Shown: positions 5,709 to 13,002, counted from the stretch's first letter. The stretch is DNA of 15,972 bases from an uncultured Frankiales bacterium (GCA_946479905.1 CAMLIA010000092.1:1-15972); one strand, 5' to 3'. Notes: generated by a model from the letters alone, not told the origin. Made by a program: numbers and translations.

Positions 5709-8700
5709 GCGTGCGCACCTCCTTCCAGACTGCGTCGCTGGACCGGGCCGAAGTCGAGCTCCGGCTCCGCTCCGACAGGGGCCGACGCGAGCTTGGGGTC
5801 ACGTCGGTCGATCCGGTTCTGCAGCAGCAGGAAGCCAACCACGACACCGAGGAGCAGGAGCGGGATCGTGGGTTTTCGTGCGACCTGCGCGAGAGTGTTG
5901 CCGATCGCCTTCGGCACCTCGGTGGTGATGAAGGAGCCGGGTGTCGGGACGGCAAGGGTCGACCCGGGCCGCACGTGCTTGCTGCTTCCTGCCGCCGAGA
6001 CGGCCGGGCTGGTCAGCCGCTGTCGCGTCGCCGGCCCGAGGTCGGGTGTGGCGACCGCCGGTCCGGCCGGCGTCGTCGTGCCACCGGACGGGCGCGCACC
6101 GGGAACCGACCCGCTGACGCTCGCTGCCCGGTACGTGTAGGGCGTGCTGCGGGTGTACGGGCCCTCGTCGCCGCGGCTGTTGACCAGCTGCACCGTCAGG
6201 GTGAAGGACCCGTGCGGCTGACCGGAGAGGTCGGCGGTGTACCGGCCCGACCCGCAGCTCGCCTGAGCGAGCACGGCGTCGCCGGCGTTGGAGAGCAGGC
6301 AGGTCGCGGAGTAGCCCTTCGGGACGGTGAACGTCCAGGTCGGGTGGCTGCTCGTCCCGCTGGGCGGGGTCAGCAGGTCCGTCACCGCTGGCACCTTGGA
6401 GAAGAACGTGTAGCTCGAGGAGGCCGGTGCCGCGAAGTTGCCCGCCACGTCGACAGCCCAGACCCACAGCGTCCAGGTGCCGGTCTGCGTGAGGAGCTCG
6501 GTGTGCGGCGAGCTGCAGCGGGTGGAGTGCGTCACCGACGGCGCGGTCCGGCCCTTGGTCAGCTGGCAGGTGAACAGCACGCTCGCCGTCCCGAGGTGGC
6601 TCAGGCTGCCGGCAGCGCGCAGGGCGCTCGCGTCGGTCGGCTCCCCGAAGCTCCAGCTGACCTGCGGGCTGGTGCCCGTGTCGCTGGCCAGCGGCCGGAT
6701 GACCGCCGGCGGCGGCGGGACGTCGTCGTAGACGTAGGACGCCGTGGCGGTGCCGCTCAGGTTGCCGGCCGCGTCCTTGCCCCGCACGAACAGCGTGACC
6801 AGCCCCTGAACCCGAGGTGCCACACCGGTGAGCTTCACGGTGGTGCTGCCGTAGCCGCAGGGGGACGCCGTCGCCGGCAACCCGTCGAACCGCGTCACCG
6901 CGCACTGCAGGGTGAGGGCCTCGTCGGACCCGAGTCCCTTCGCGATGCGGAACACCGGCGAGGTGGAGTCGTCGGGCGAGTGCAGGGGCGGGCTCACCAC
7001 GGGCGGGACGGGCGCGTTGGCGTCGAGCACGTACGTCGGCGCGGACACGACCGGGCTCTGGTTGCCGGAGCGGTCGGTCTCGCGGACCTGCAGGGTGTAG
7101 GTCCCTGAGGTCGCCGGGCTGAGGTCGTACGTCACGGGGCTGGTGCACGCGGTCCAGGAGGAGCCCGGCAGCCCCTCGAGCTGGCACTCGAGGGCGTCGG
7201 ACGGATCGCTGAGCTGCACCCCCCAGACCGGCGTGACGACCGGCGAGGGCGAGCCGGGCGTGAGAGTGAGGAGCGGGCCGTCGGGCGGCGTGCGGTCCAG
7301 GGTGTAGTCGCTCGAGCTGCTCGGCCCGATGTTGCCGGCAGCGTCCTTGAGGCGCACCGACAGGGTGTAGACCCCGTCCTGCAGCCAGCTCAGGTCGGTC
7401 GACACGGGCGAGCTGCAGTCGGCCTCCGCCGTCGCGACAGCGGTCGCCGACAGCAGCGTGCACAGGCCGGTGGTGCCCGGGTCGCCGGTGAACGTCCAGG
7501 ACACGAAGGTGGCGTTGCTGGGCGAGACGTGGTCGACGCTGACCCCCGTCGGTGCCCCGGGCGCGACGGTGTCGAGCTCGTAGGAGCTGGACACCTCCGG
7601 GCCGAGGTTGCCGGCGGCGTCGCGCGCCCGGGCCGTCAGCACGTAGGTGCCGTCCGGGCTGGCGGTCAGGTCCGCCGTGAACGTCCCCTGTCCGGCGCCG
7701 GACCCGGGGCAGGTGGTGAAGCTGAGGGCGCTGCCGAAGCGGCACTCGAGCGCCGCGTCGCTGTCACCGGTCAGGGTCCAGGTGACGACCTTGCTGTTGC
7801 CGGGCGTGGGCGGGGCCTGGACGAGGACCGCGGCAGGCGCGGTCGTGTCGAGCAGGTAGGGCGCCGAGGTCGCGTCCGTCGCGTTGCCCGCGGCGTCGCG
7901 CACGGTCACGGTCAGGATGTACGAGCCGTCGGGCGCGCCGGTCAGGTCGGCGGTGAAGGGGGCTCCGCTCTGCGGCGCCGCACAGCTGACGCCGCTCGCG
8001 GGCGTCGTCGGGCCGCTCACGGTGCAGGTCGCGGTGAGCCCGGGCTCGGAACCGGTGACGGTCCACACCGGCTGCCGGCCCGAGGCGGGCGACGACGGCG
8101 TGACGAGCACCGCCGCTGCCGGCGCGGTCCGGTCGAGGACGTAGCTGCTCGTCGTCTCCGCCGAGGTGTTGCCCGCGGTATCGGTGGTGCGCGCAGACAC
8201 GGTGTAGACACCGTCGGCGCCGGTGAGCGTCGGGGCGAAGGTCGACGGGCAGGCCGTCCACGGCACGAGGACCGTGCCGCCGCTCGTGAGCTGGCAGGTG
8301 GCCGCGCCCTCGGTGACCGAGACGCCCCAGACCGGGGAGGTGCTCTGGCTGGGGGACGCGGGGGCCGTGAGGGTCGGCGCGGCAGGGGCGGTCGTGTCGA
8401 GCTCGTAGGAGTCAGTGGCCCCAGGTCCGGTGTTCCCGGCGGCGTCGGTGGCCACGACCGTGAGGGTGTAGGTGCCGTCACCGGGCAGGTCGGCGGTGAA
8501 CGGGCTGGTGCAGGGGCCCGACGAGACGGTGCCGCCGCCGGTGCTCGTCACGGTGCAGGTGGTCGTCGCGCCGGTCTCCGCCGTGAAGCTCCAGGAGGGG
8601 CGCGCGTCCGGCGCAGGGGTCGCCGGCCGGGCGGTGAAGACCGGCGCGGCGGGGGCGGCCCGGTCGAGCACGTAGGTCGCCGTGCCCGCGGATCCGGTGT

Positions 8701-11700
8701 TGCCCGCTGCGTCCGTCAGCGCCACCGCGAGGGTGTAGCTGCCGTCCGGCCGGCTGGACAGGTCGACGACCACCGGGTCGGTGCAGGAGGCGGGACCGGA
8801 CACCGTCGTGGTGCCACTGGTGACGGTGCAGCTCGCGGTGCTGCCGGCCTCCCCGGTGAACCGGAAGGACGGGCTGGTGCCCGAGCCCGGGCTCTGCGGT
8901 GCGGTCACGGTCGGGGCCGTGGGGGCGGCCGTGTCCAGCGTGTAGACGGCGGTGCCGGGTGTGCTCCGCAGACCGACCTCGTCGACCGCACGGACCGACA
9001 GCGTGTAGACGCCGTCCGGCTGGCCGCTCAGGTCCGTCATCACCGGGACCGCGCAGGCGGCCCAGTCCGAGACCAGGCGCGCGCCCTCGCTGGTGGAGCA
9101 CTCCGCGGTGTCACCGGCGGTCAGCGTCACGCCCCACAGCGGCTGGGTGTCACGGCCCGGGCTCGGCGGGGCCGTCACGACCGGTGCGTCGGGCGCCGTC
9201 GTGTCGAGCAGGTACGGGCCGGCGGTGCCTGCCGGGCTGGTGTTGCCCGCAGCGTCGGTGACCGTCACGGAGACCCGCCAGGCCCCGTCGCCGCTGAGCG
9301 TCGGCTGCCACGGGGTGGCGCACGCCGTCGGGGACTGGGCCGTCCCGTCCAGCGAGAGCACGCAGGTCCCGGTGGTGCCCGTCTCGGCGGTCCACGAGAT
9401 CGTCGGGGTGGTGGTGGTCGACGGGCCGGACGGCATGCTCACGAGCGGGGCGGTGGGCGCCGTGGTGTCGAGCCGGTAGGCCAGCGAGCTGCCGGTCGCA
9501 CCGGTGTTGCCGGCGGCGTCGGTGGCGCGCACGTCGAGGGCGTAGTCGTCGTCGGGCATTGCCGTCAGGTCAGCGGTGAAGGGGGTCGTGCACGGCGCCC
9601 AGTCGAGCAGCACGCTGGTCCGCTGCCGCCAGCGGCACTCGGTCGTCGCCCCGGCCTCGGCCGTGATGGCGAAGGACGGCGACCGGTCCTGCGACGGGCT
9701 CTGCGGCGTGGTCACCGTCGGGGCGGGCGGCGGGGTCTGGTCGACGACGTAGGTCGGGCTGGTCGACACCGTGCTCGTGTTGCCGGCCGCGTCGACCACG
9801 GTGACCTGCAGGACGTAGCTGCCCTCGCCCGGCAGCGACAGGGCCGTGCCGCTGGTGCAGGTGAACGCCGCTCCGGCGACCCCGTCCCGCAGCAGCGTGC
9901 AGACGGAGGTGGCGCCGCTCTCGGCAGACCAGGTCCAGGTCGCCGTGGCCGTGCTCGACCGGCCCGACGAGCCGGTCACGGTGGGAGCGACCGGGGCGAC
10001 CGTGTCGAGGGTGTAGGTGCTGGCCGTCGTGCTGAGCGAGGGGTTGCCGGCGGCGTCCGTGAGCTGCACGACCACGACGTAGTCGGCGTCACCGGTGAGC
10101 GTGGGGCTGAAGCTGCCGCTGTTGCACGGGACGGCACTGCCGATGACCCCGTCCCGGTCGAGCCGGCAGGTCGCGGTGACGCCGCTCTCCCCGGTCCACG
10201 TCCACGTCGGCGCGGCGTCGTTGCCGGGGCCGCTGGGCCCGCTGACGGTCGGGGCGCTGGGCGCCGTCCGGTCGGAGGTGTACGCCGCGCTGCTCGCGAT
10301 CGCCGCGGCGTTGCCGGCCAGGTCGGTGACCAGCACGTCGACGGTGTAGGTGCCGTCTGCGGGGTTGTCGACGGTGTAGCGGCCGGTGCTGCAGTCCGTC
10401 CAGCTGGTCGACGCGAGTCCCTGGACCAACCGGCACTGGGCGGTGGTGCCGGACTGGACGGGGAAGGTCCAGCTCGGCGCGGGGTCGTTGCCCGTGCCGG
10501 TCGGTCCGGAGACGGTCGGGCTGTTCGGGGCGGTCGTGTCGAGGACGTACGGCCAGGTGCTGACCGCCGTGTTGCCCGCCGCCTCGGTGGCGGTGACCTC
10601 GACGGTGTAGCCGCCGTCGGCCTGACCGGTCAGGTCGGCGGTGAAGCTCGTCGTGCAGGGGGTGGTCCCCCCGACGGTGCCGGCGGTCGGGGGCGCACCG
10701 ACGAGCAGCCGGCAGGTGATCGTCGTCGTGGGGTCGCCGAGCAGCGTCCAGCTCGGGCTGCGGGACTGGCTGGGCCCGCTCGGTCCGGAGATGACGACGG
10801 CCGTCGGCGCGGAGGTGTCGAGGTCGTAGCCGAAGGTCGACGGCGACGAGGTGTTGCCGGCGGCGTCGGACAGGGTGACGGCGAGCGTCCAGCTGCCGTC
10901 GCTGCCGAGGGTCGGGGTGTAGGTGCCGTTGGTGCAGTCGGTCCACGTCGGGCTGCTGGGCGGGGTGCTGCCCGCGTAGAACGTGCAGGCCGCGGTGCCG
11001 CCCGGGGTCTCCGGGGTGAAGGTGACAGTCGGCGTCGTGTCGTTGCCGGGCGTCGCCGGGGTGCTCAGCACCGGCGGGGCGGGCGCTGTGCCGTCGTACA
11101 GGTAGCTGCCGGAGCTGGTCCCGACGGCGCCCAGGTTGCCGAGCGGGTCGGTGAGCCGCGCCTGGAAGACGTAGCTGCCGTCGCCCGGCAGCGTGGGGTC
11201 GAAGAAGTTCGTGTCGCAGGCGGTCCACGGGCCGTCGGTCGTGACGCCTCCGACCGTGCGCTGCCACCGGCACTCGCCGGTGGACGGGATCTCGCCGTCC
11301 CACGTGATGTGCGGGGTGGCGTCGTTGGACAGCCCGGTCGGGGCGGACACGACCGGTGCGGCAGGGCCGGTCGTGTCGAGCAGGTAGGCGGCACTGGTGG
11401 TGTCGACGGTGTTGCCGTAGCCGTCGTCCTCGGTGACGACGAGGGTCCAGCTGTCGTCGCCGGGGAGGGTGAAGCTCGCGGGCGAGGTGCACGGACCGGA
11501 CGACACGGTGCCGCTGACGGCTCCCACCAGCCGGCAGCTGCTGCTCGCGCCCGGCTCGGTGAACGTCCACGACACCGACGGGTCGGTGCCCGAGCCGCTG
11601 GGTCCGGCGCTGAAGACCGCCGCGGCCGAGGGAGTCGTGTCGAGGGTGTAGGTCGGACCCGTCGCGACGGGGCTGCGGTTGCCGGCGGCGTCGGAGAGCA

Positions 11701-12544
11701 CGACCGTCAGCTGGTAGTCGCCGTCGGTCGCGATCGCACCGGTGTAGGAGGTGTGGGTCGTGCAGGGCACCTCACTGCCCGGGCCGGCCGGCGTCGAGAG
11801 GGTGCACAGCGCCGCGACGTCCTCCGGGTTGGACCACGTCCACGTGGGGCTGGTGTCGCTGCCCGTGCCGCTCGCGCCGGACACCGTGGTCGCGGCCGGG
11901 GCGCTGGTGTCCAGGACGTAGGTCGTGGAGGAGGGGACGGAGGTGTTGCCGGTCGGGTCGGTGGCGGTCACGTCGAGGGTGTGGCTGCCCTCGGCGAGGT
12001 CGCTGGCCGGCGTGAACCCCCCGGTGCAGTCGGCAGCTGGGGCTCCGTCCAGCGAGCAGCTGGCGGTGCCGGACGGCTCGACCGAGATGGCCCACGTGGG
12101 CCGCGGGTCGGCACCGGGGGACGGCGGCGGGGTGACGGTGAGGTCGGCGACCGTGTCCAGGGTGTAGGCCACGGTCGCGGGCAGCCCGTCGCCGGCCTGG
12201 GTCTTCTCGCGCACCGAGAGCGTGTAGGTCCCGTCCGTCGTCAGGGCGGGCACGGTCCAGGGGCTGAAGCAGTCCGCGTACGACGGGGACGGGTCGGAGG
12301 CGAGGGCGGCTGAGCACTCGTACTGCGTGCCGCCACCCGTGAACGTGACCACGGGCGACCGGTCGTTGGACGTGACCGTGGCTGCGGGGCTGCTGATCAC
12401 GGGCGCCGGGGCGGAGGCGTGCGCCGGGACGGCGAGGGCGACGAAGCCGGTCGAGGCCACGGTCGAGGTGAGGAGCAGGGCAGCGGCGCTCCGCACCGCA
12501 CGAGTCCGTGTGGTGCGAAGCAGACGCCATGCGCCCAACGTCAC
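5705..12544 (-). CDS. Giant secreted, membrane-anchored protein with 23 Ig-like repeats
   Basis: With the chosen start the product has 2,279 residues. A basic N-terminus and hydrophobic core end in PAHA|SAPA, a signal peptide (cleavage near 43). Twenty-three repeats of about 91 residues follow (44-2142). The usual repeat runs PSGPGxxxSPTWTFT, then C-x-L, a second Cys, the stretch DGxYTLxVxxTDAAGN, and ends in YxLDTTAPxAP. This is the pattern of bacterial Ig-like (Big-type) surface repeats. Each repeat has exactly two cysteines. After a Gly/Pro/Thr-rich linker (about 2143-2224) come a TM helix (2225-2242) and a 37-residue tail beginning NRIDRRDPKLA. There is no LPxTG-like sorting signal, so it is membrane-anchored with the repeats outside. 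The GTG at 12542-12544 has AGGAG 5 bases upstream; a GTG at 12550 overlaps that site. An adhesive or receptor role is inferred; the binding partner is unknown. Translation is coupled to the cyclase gene. Confidence 0.9.
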   Translation of the reverse strand: MTLGAWRLLRTTRTRAVRSAAALLLTSTVASTGFVALAVPAHASAPAPVISSPAATVTSNDRSPVVTFTGGGTQYECSAALASDPSPSYADCFSPWTVPALTTDGTYTLSVREKTQAGDGLPATVAYTLDTVADLTVTPPPSPGADPRPTWAISVEPSGTASCSLDGAPAADCTGGFTPASDLAEGSHTLDVTATDPTGNTSVPSSTTYVLDTSAPAATTVSGASGTGSDTSPTWTWSNPEDVAALCTLSTPAGPGSEVPCTTHTSYTGAIATDGDYQLTVVLSDAAGNRSPVATGPTYTLDTTPSAAAVFSAGPSGSGTDPSVSWTFTEPGASSSCRLVGAVSGTVSSGPCTSPASFTLPGDDSWTLVVTEDDGYGNTVDTTSAAYLLDTTGPAAPVVSAPTGLSNDATPHITWDGEIPSTGECRWQRTVGGVTTDGPWTACDTNFFDPTLPGDGSYVFQARLTDPLGNLGAVGTSSGSYLYDGTAPAPPVLSTPATPGNDTTPTVTFTPETPGGTAACTFYAGSTPPSSPTWTDCTNGTYTPTLGSDGSWTLAVTLSDAAGNTSSPSTFGYDLDTSAPTAVVISGPSGPSQSRSPSWTLLGDPTTTITCRLLVGAPPTAGTVGGTTPCTTSFTADLTGQADGGYTVEVTATEAAGNTAVSTWPYVLDTTAPNSPTVSGPTGTGNDPAPSWTFPVQSGTTAQCRLVQGLASTSWTDCSTGRYTVDNPADGTYTVDVLVTDLAGNAAAIASSAAYTSDRTAPSAPTVSGPSGPGNDAAPTWTWTGESGVTATCRLDRDGVIGSAVPCNSGSFSPTLTGDADYVVVVQLTDAAGNPSLSTTASTYTLDTVAPVAPTVTGSSGRSSTATATWTWSAESGATSVCTLLRDGVAGAAFTCTSGTALSLPGEGSYVLQVTVVDAAGNTSTVSTSPTYVVDQTPPPAPTVTTPQSPSQDRSPSFAITAEAGATTECRWRQRTSVLLDWAPCTTPFTADLTAMPDDDYALDVRATDAAGNTGATGSSLAYRLDTTAPTAPLVSMPSGPSTTTTPTISWTAETGTTGTCVLSLDGTAQSPTACATPWQPTLSGDGAWRVSVTVTDAAGNTSPAGTAGPYLLDTTAPDAPVVTAPPSPGRDTQPLWGVTLTAGDTAECSTSEGARLVSDWAACAVPVMTDLSGQPDGVYTLSVRAVDEVGLRSTPGTAVYTLDTAAPTAPTVTAPQSPGSGTSPSFRFTGEAGSTASCTVTSGTTTVSGPASCTDPVVVDLSSRPDGSYTLAVALTDAAGNTGSAGTATYVLDRAAPAAPVFTARPATPAPDARPSWSFTAETGATTTCTVTSTGGGTVSSGPCTSPFTADLPGDGTYTLTVVATDAAGNTGPGATDSYELDTTAPAAPTLTAPASPSQSTSPVWGVSVTEGAATCQLTSGGTVLVPWTACPSTFAPTLTGADGVYTVSARTTDTAGNTSAETTSSYVLDRTAPAAAVLVTPSSPASGRQPVWTVTGSEPGLTATCTVSGPTTPASGVSCAAPQSGAPFTADLTGAPDGSYILTVTVRDAAGNATDATSAPYLLDTTAPAAVLVQAPPTPGNSKVVTWTLTGDSDAALECRFGSALSFTTCPGSGAGQGTFTADLTASPDGTYVLTARARDAAGNLGPEVSSSYELDTVAPGAPTGVSVDHVSPSNATFVSWTFTGDPGTTGLCTLLSATAVATAEADCSSPVSTDLSWLQDGVYTLSVRLKDAAGNIGPSSSSDYTLDRTPPDGPLLTLTPGSPSPVVTPVWGVQLSDPSDALECQLEGLPGSSWTACTSPVTYDLSPATSGTYTLQVRETDRSGNQSPVVSAPTYVLDANAPVPPVVSPPLHSPDDSTSPVFRIAKGLGSDEALTLQCAVTRFDGLPATASPCGYGSTTVKLTGVAPRVQGLVTLFVRGKDAAGNLSGTATASYVYDDVPPPPAVIRPLASDTGTSPQVSWSFGEPTDASALRAAGSLSHLGTASVLFTCQLTKGRTAPSVTHSTRCSSPHTELLTQTGTWTLWVWAVDVAGNFAAPASSSYTFFSKVPAVTDLLTPPSGTSSHPTWTFTVPKGYSATCLLSNAGDAVLAQASCGSGRYTADLSGQPHGSFTLTVQLVNSRGDEGPYTRSTPYTYRAASVSGSVPGARPSGGTTTPAGPAVATPDLGPATRQRLTSPAVSAAGSSKHVRPGSTLAVPTPGSFITTEVPKAIGNTLAQVARKPTIPLLLLGVVVGFLLLQNRIDRRDPKLASAPVGAEPELDFGPVQRRSLEGGAHA
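5717..5724 (-). promoter_or_regulatory. Perfect ribosome binding site for the diguanylate cyclase inside the giant gene
   Basis: AAGGAGGT, a full match to the anti-Shine-Dalgarno core, lies 8 bases before the cyclase ATG (5706-5708). It encodes part of the SLEGGAHA tail of the giant protein. This fixes the cyclase start and supports translational coupling. Confidence 0.85.
6119..12415 (-). repeat. Array of 23 divergent Ig-like repeats, mean period about 273 bases
   Basis: Repeat boundaries are marked by the YxLDTTAP codons. On the plus strand these appear as recurring (g)tgtcgag or tgtccag motifs, near 12155, 11908, 11640, 11375, 11092, 10818, 10537, 10270, 10004, 9742, 9466, 9205, 8934, 8662, 8395, 8130, 7845, 7567, 7291, 7020, 6723 and 6397. 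Units are clearly homologous at protein level but well diverged in DNA, with no near-identical neighbours noticed. The expansion therefore looks old. Repeats 21-23 lack the consensus LDTTAP ending. Confidence 0.85.
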
Positions 12545-12549
12545 GCGCA

Positions 12550-12554
12550 CTCCT
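12550..12554 (-). promoter_or_regulatory. Ribosome binding site that sets the giant-gene start
   Basis: AGGAG on the minus strand, 5 bases before GTG 12542-12544. It favours this GTG over the in-frame GTG at 12548-12550, which overlaps the site, and over any start further upstream. Confidence 0.6.
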
Positions 12555-12718
12555 GACCAGCCCCAAGGTCGCACCAGGTGCTGGGTGCTCCTGGTGCCGA
12601 GGCGTGCCGTCGCACGCCCGATGAAGTGCTTCGGCACGATCACCCGAAAAGGTGAGGGCTGATCGGCACGAATCTTGCTGCGCCGGATGTCCCGACCGCC
12701 GTGCCCGGATTGCTCCGA

Positions 12719-12748
12719 ACGGCGGTGTTTGTCGTCGGCACCCGCCGT
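12719..12748 (-). terminator. Possible terminator hairpin after tRNA-Ala
   Basis: ACGGCGGTG (12719-12727) pairs with CACCCGCCGT (12739-12748) with one bulged C and an 11-base loop. It begins 22 bases past the 3' end of tRNA-Ala. No U-tract follows on the minus strand. Its left arm also pairs perfectly with ACCGCCGT (12695-12702), giving a mutually exclusive hairpin. Confidence 0.35.
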
Positions 12749-12770
12749 CAGGGAGGTGGTCGTCCTTCGG

Positions 12771-12842
12771 TGGAGCCACGGGGATTCGAACCCCGGACCT
12801 TCGCCTTGCAAAGGCGCTGCTCTACCACTGAGCTATGGCCCC
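12771..12842 (-). tRNA. tRNA-Ala (anticodon TGC)
   Basis: The 72 bases fold as a full cloverleaf: acceptor GGGGCCA with TGGCTCC, D-arm GCTC/GAGC, anticodon loop TTTGCAA (anticodon TGC), variable loop AGGTC, T-arm CGGGG/CCCCG with TTCGAAT, and discriminator A73. CCA is not encoded (CCG follows). The outermost anticodon-stem pair is a G-A mismatch (27-43). It is the second tRNA of the usual Ile/Ala pair after gyrA. Confidence 0.97.
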
Positions 12843-12849
12843 CGGTCGC

Positions 12850-12975
12850 TCAGCGCAGGTCGGGGTCCTTCGTCGCGCTCTTCCACACGTCCCGCTCGCT
12901 GCGCTGGGCCTGCGCCCGCTTCGCGAGGGCCGCCGCGGCGCCGAGCAGGGCGACCAGCAGGACGGGCTTGCGCAT
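12850..12975 (-). CDS. DLW-39 family peptide (41 aa)
   Basis: The 41-residue product begins MRKPVLLVALLGAAAALAKR, a single short hydrophobic helix after a basic start. It continues with a charged tail containing RDVWKSAT and ends DPDLR. This layout matches the small actinobacterial DLW-39 family, whose name comes from a DLW motif; here the motif reads DVW. Function is unknown. The ATG (12973-12975) has GGAGGTGA at 5-base spacing, one of the best ribosome binding sites in the window. The gene is wedged between tRNA-Ile (start 28 bases after its CCA end) and tRNA-Ala (7 bases after its stop), so it is presumably made from the same primary transcript and released by tRNA processing. Confidence 0.85.
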   Translation of the reverse strand: MRKPVLLVALLGAAAALAKRAQAQRSERDVWKSATKDPDLR

Positions 12976-13002
12976 GGCGGTCACCTCCGGGTGGGGACGT
13001 GC

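Larger units (their letters stand above)
12545..12770 (-). other. Structured gene-free leader between tRNA-Ala and the giant gene
   Basis: These 226 bases hold no convincing gene but many inverted repeats (plus-strand coordinates). They are 12719-12727/12739-12748, 12695-12702/12719-12726 enclosing 12706-12709/12714-12717, 12640-12644/12651-12655, 12626-12629/12634-12637, 12594-12600/12631-12637 enclosing 12601-12607/12612-12618, and 12571-12578/12590-12597. Several arms are shared, so the structures exclude one another. The 9-mer TCGGCACGA occurs twice (12631-12639, 12663-12671). The AGGAG for the giant gene is at 12550-12554. I do not recognise a known riboswitch class. The giant gene's promoter must lie here if it is not read through from the tRNA operon. 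Confidence 0.45.

Noticed and set aside
5705..5875. Sortase sorting signal on the giant protein
   Set aside because: No LPxTG, LAxTG or related motif precedes the TM helix, and a 37-residue tail follows it.
4254..6140. Plus-strand open frame of 628 codons opposite the cyclase
   Set aside because: Composition is low-complexity Arg/Gly/Glu. It straddles two real minus-strand genes, and the cyclase motifs on the other strand are unambiguous.
7529..12313. Plus-strand open frame of 1,594 codons opposite the giant gene
   Set aside because: It is an Arg/Gly/Ala/Val-rich shadow. High-GC codon bias in the real minus-strand gene removes stops from this frame. No domains and no sensible start context.
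6119..12415. CRISPR-like periodicity
   Set aside because: The period is about 273 bases, the repeats are diverged and the whole array is one open coding frame.
12545..12770. Known c-di-GMP (GEMM) or c-di-AMP (ydaO) riboswitch in the leader
   Set aside because: The conserved core sequences I know for these classes are not present. The region is structured but does not match by eye.
3972..12770. Integrative element inserted at tRNA-Ala
   Set aside because: No integrase or transposase, and no copy of the tRNA 3' end near the other boundary.
12545..12811. Extension of the giant protein upstream to a start within tRNA-Ala
   Set aside because: The open frame runs through the tRNA gene and the hairpin-rich leader. 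The signal peptide and ribosome binding site place the start at 12544.
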